Positions 4,756-5,351 of a stretch of DNA of 5,351 nucleotides are shown piece after piece; the first letter of the stretch is position 1; each line of letters starts with the position of its first letter. Source of the DNA: Lachnospiraceae bacterium UBA1755 (GTDB lineage: Bacteria > Bacillota > Clostridia > Lachnospirales > Lachnospiraceae); the NCBI GenBank assembly GCA_002314805.1, contig DCHJ01000093.1:7073-12423 (forward strand), written 5' to 3'. The notes beneath the pieces were generated by a model. The model made no database searches and was not told where the DNA came from. It worked only from the letters and a program-made list of their open reading frames with translations. The position numbers and the translations under genes were made by a program.

Positions 4756-5351
4756 ATGGACAATTCATATTCAGAGGCATATGCGAAGGCGGGCGTTGAT
4801 ATAAGAGCAGGATATGCGGGTGTGCAGCTCATGAAGCAGGATGTCGCAAGGACATTCACTCCGGAGGTCCTTTCAGGACTCGGAGGCTTCGGCGGGCTTT
4901 ATGCTCCGGATATGAGCGGGATGAAGGAGCCGGTACTTGTGTCAGGGACTGACGGAGTGGGGACCAAGCAGCGGATAGCACAGCTCATGGGCAGATATGA
5001 TACCGTAGGCATCGACTGCGTGGCAATGTGCGTCAATGATATCATCTGCTGCGGTGCAAGACCCATGTTTTTCCTTGACTATATAGCCATAGGCAGAAAC
5101 ATACCCGAAAAGGTGGCATCGCTGGTATCCGGAGTTGCGGAGGGCTGCGTACAGGCTGGCTGTGCCCTGATCGGAGGAGAGACCGCCGAGCATCCGGGCA
5201 CCATGGCGGAGGATGATTTTGATCTGGCAGGCTTTTCAGTAGGCATAGTCGATAAAGCGGAAATAATCGATCAGACTTCCATGAAGGCAGGAGACGTGAT
5301 AATCGCGCTTCCGTCCACGGGGATACATTCCAACGGATTCTCACTGGTACG
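4756..5351 (+). CDS. purM: Phosphoribosylformylglycinamidine cyclo-ligase (AIR synthase), 3' end outside window
   Basis: Closes the imidazole ring: FGAM plus ATP gives AIR, the substrate for PurE at the head of the operon. The frame from ATG 4756 stays open to the window edge, giving 198 residues of an expected ~345. Motifs: SGTDGVGTK at 63-71 (ATP-binding signature), GIDCVAMCVNDI at 85-96, GARPMFFLDYIA at 100-111, GGETAEHPG at 140-148 and STGIHSNGFSL at 187-197. All are PurM hallmarks, with small departures from GAEPLFFLDY and GGETAEMPG that look lineage-specific. The gene starts eight bases after the upstream stop; AGGG at 4746-4749 and GGAAAGGAA at 4736-4744 are modest ribosome sites. The N-terminus YAKAGVDIRAGY is standard, which supports this start. 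It shares the operon and its riboswitch control. Confidence 0.96.
   Translation, partial: MDNSYSEAYAKAGVDIRAGYAGVQLMKQDVARTFTPEVLSGLGGFGGLYAPDMSGMKEPVLVSGTDGVGTKQRIAQLMGRYDTVGIDCVAMCVNDIICCGARPMFFLDYIAIGRNIPEKVASLVSGVAEGCVQAGCALIGGETAEHPGTMAEDDFDLAGFSVGIVDKAEIIDQTSMKAGDVIIALPSTGIHSNGFSLV

Overview
The window looks like a moderate-GC Firmicute, most likely a gut or rumen clostridium of the Lachnospiraceae type. The reasons are the style of the four purine proteins, strong GGAGG-type ribosome sites, a ZTP-class riboswitch ahead of purine genes, and a carbamoyl-phosphate synthase that ends in a D-L-S-N-T-G-L-V-D-I-N-R tail. The genus cannot be fixed by eye. All genes lie on the + strand; I see no RNA genes, mobile elements or CRISPR arrays.

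Layout: (1) 1-1674 is the 3' half of carB, covering the second ATP-grasp half and the allosteric domain and entered through an unusual Ala/Thr/Gly-rich linker. (2) 1675-2127 is a 453-base gap. Its first part is non-coding DNA with inverted repeats. Its second part holds a sigma-A-like promoter (1944-1973), a ZMP/ZTP (pfl) riboswitch aptamer (1988-2058) and an overlapping 14-bp intrinsic terminator (2054-2095). (3) 2128 to the window end is a tight purine operon: purE, purC, a purF-family gene and a 5' part of purM, with gaps of 23, -1 and 8 bases.

How it works together: ZTP/ZMP (AICAR nucleotide) builds up when formyl-tetrahydrofolate is short. It should stabilise the aptamer, take away the 5' arm of the terminator and switch on the purine genes. 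These supply steps from PRPP towards SAICAR. carB feeds the pyrimidine and arginine routes and is insulated from the purine operon by the new promoter and terminator switch.

The most striking point is the purF-family protein (3323-4747). It keeps the PRPP-binding loop and all four cysteines expected for a B. subtilis-type [4Fe-4S] cluster, but it has lost the N-terminal catalytic cysteine and essentially every other glutaminase residue. The loop that in classical PurF closes on PRPP and forms the ammonia channel is also rewritten. An upstream in-frame stop rules out a mis-called start. No purK lies beside purE either. This suggests, but does not prove, a purine route that draws on free ammonia and CO2 rather than glutamine and PurK.
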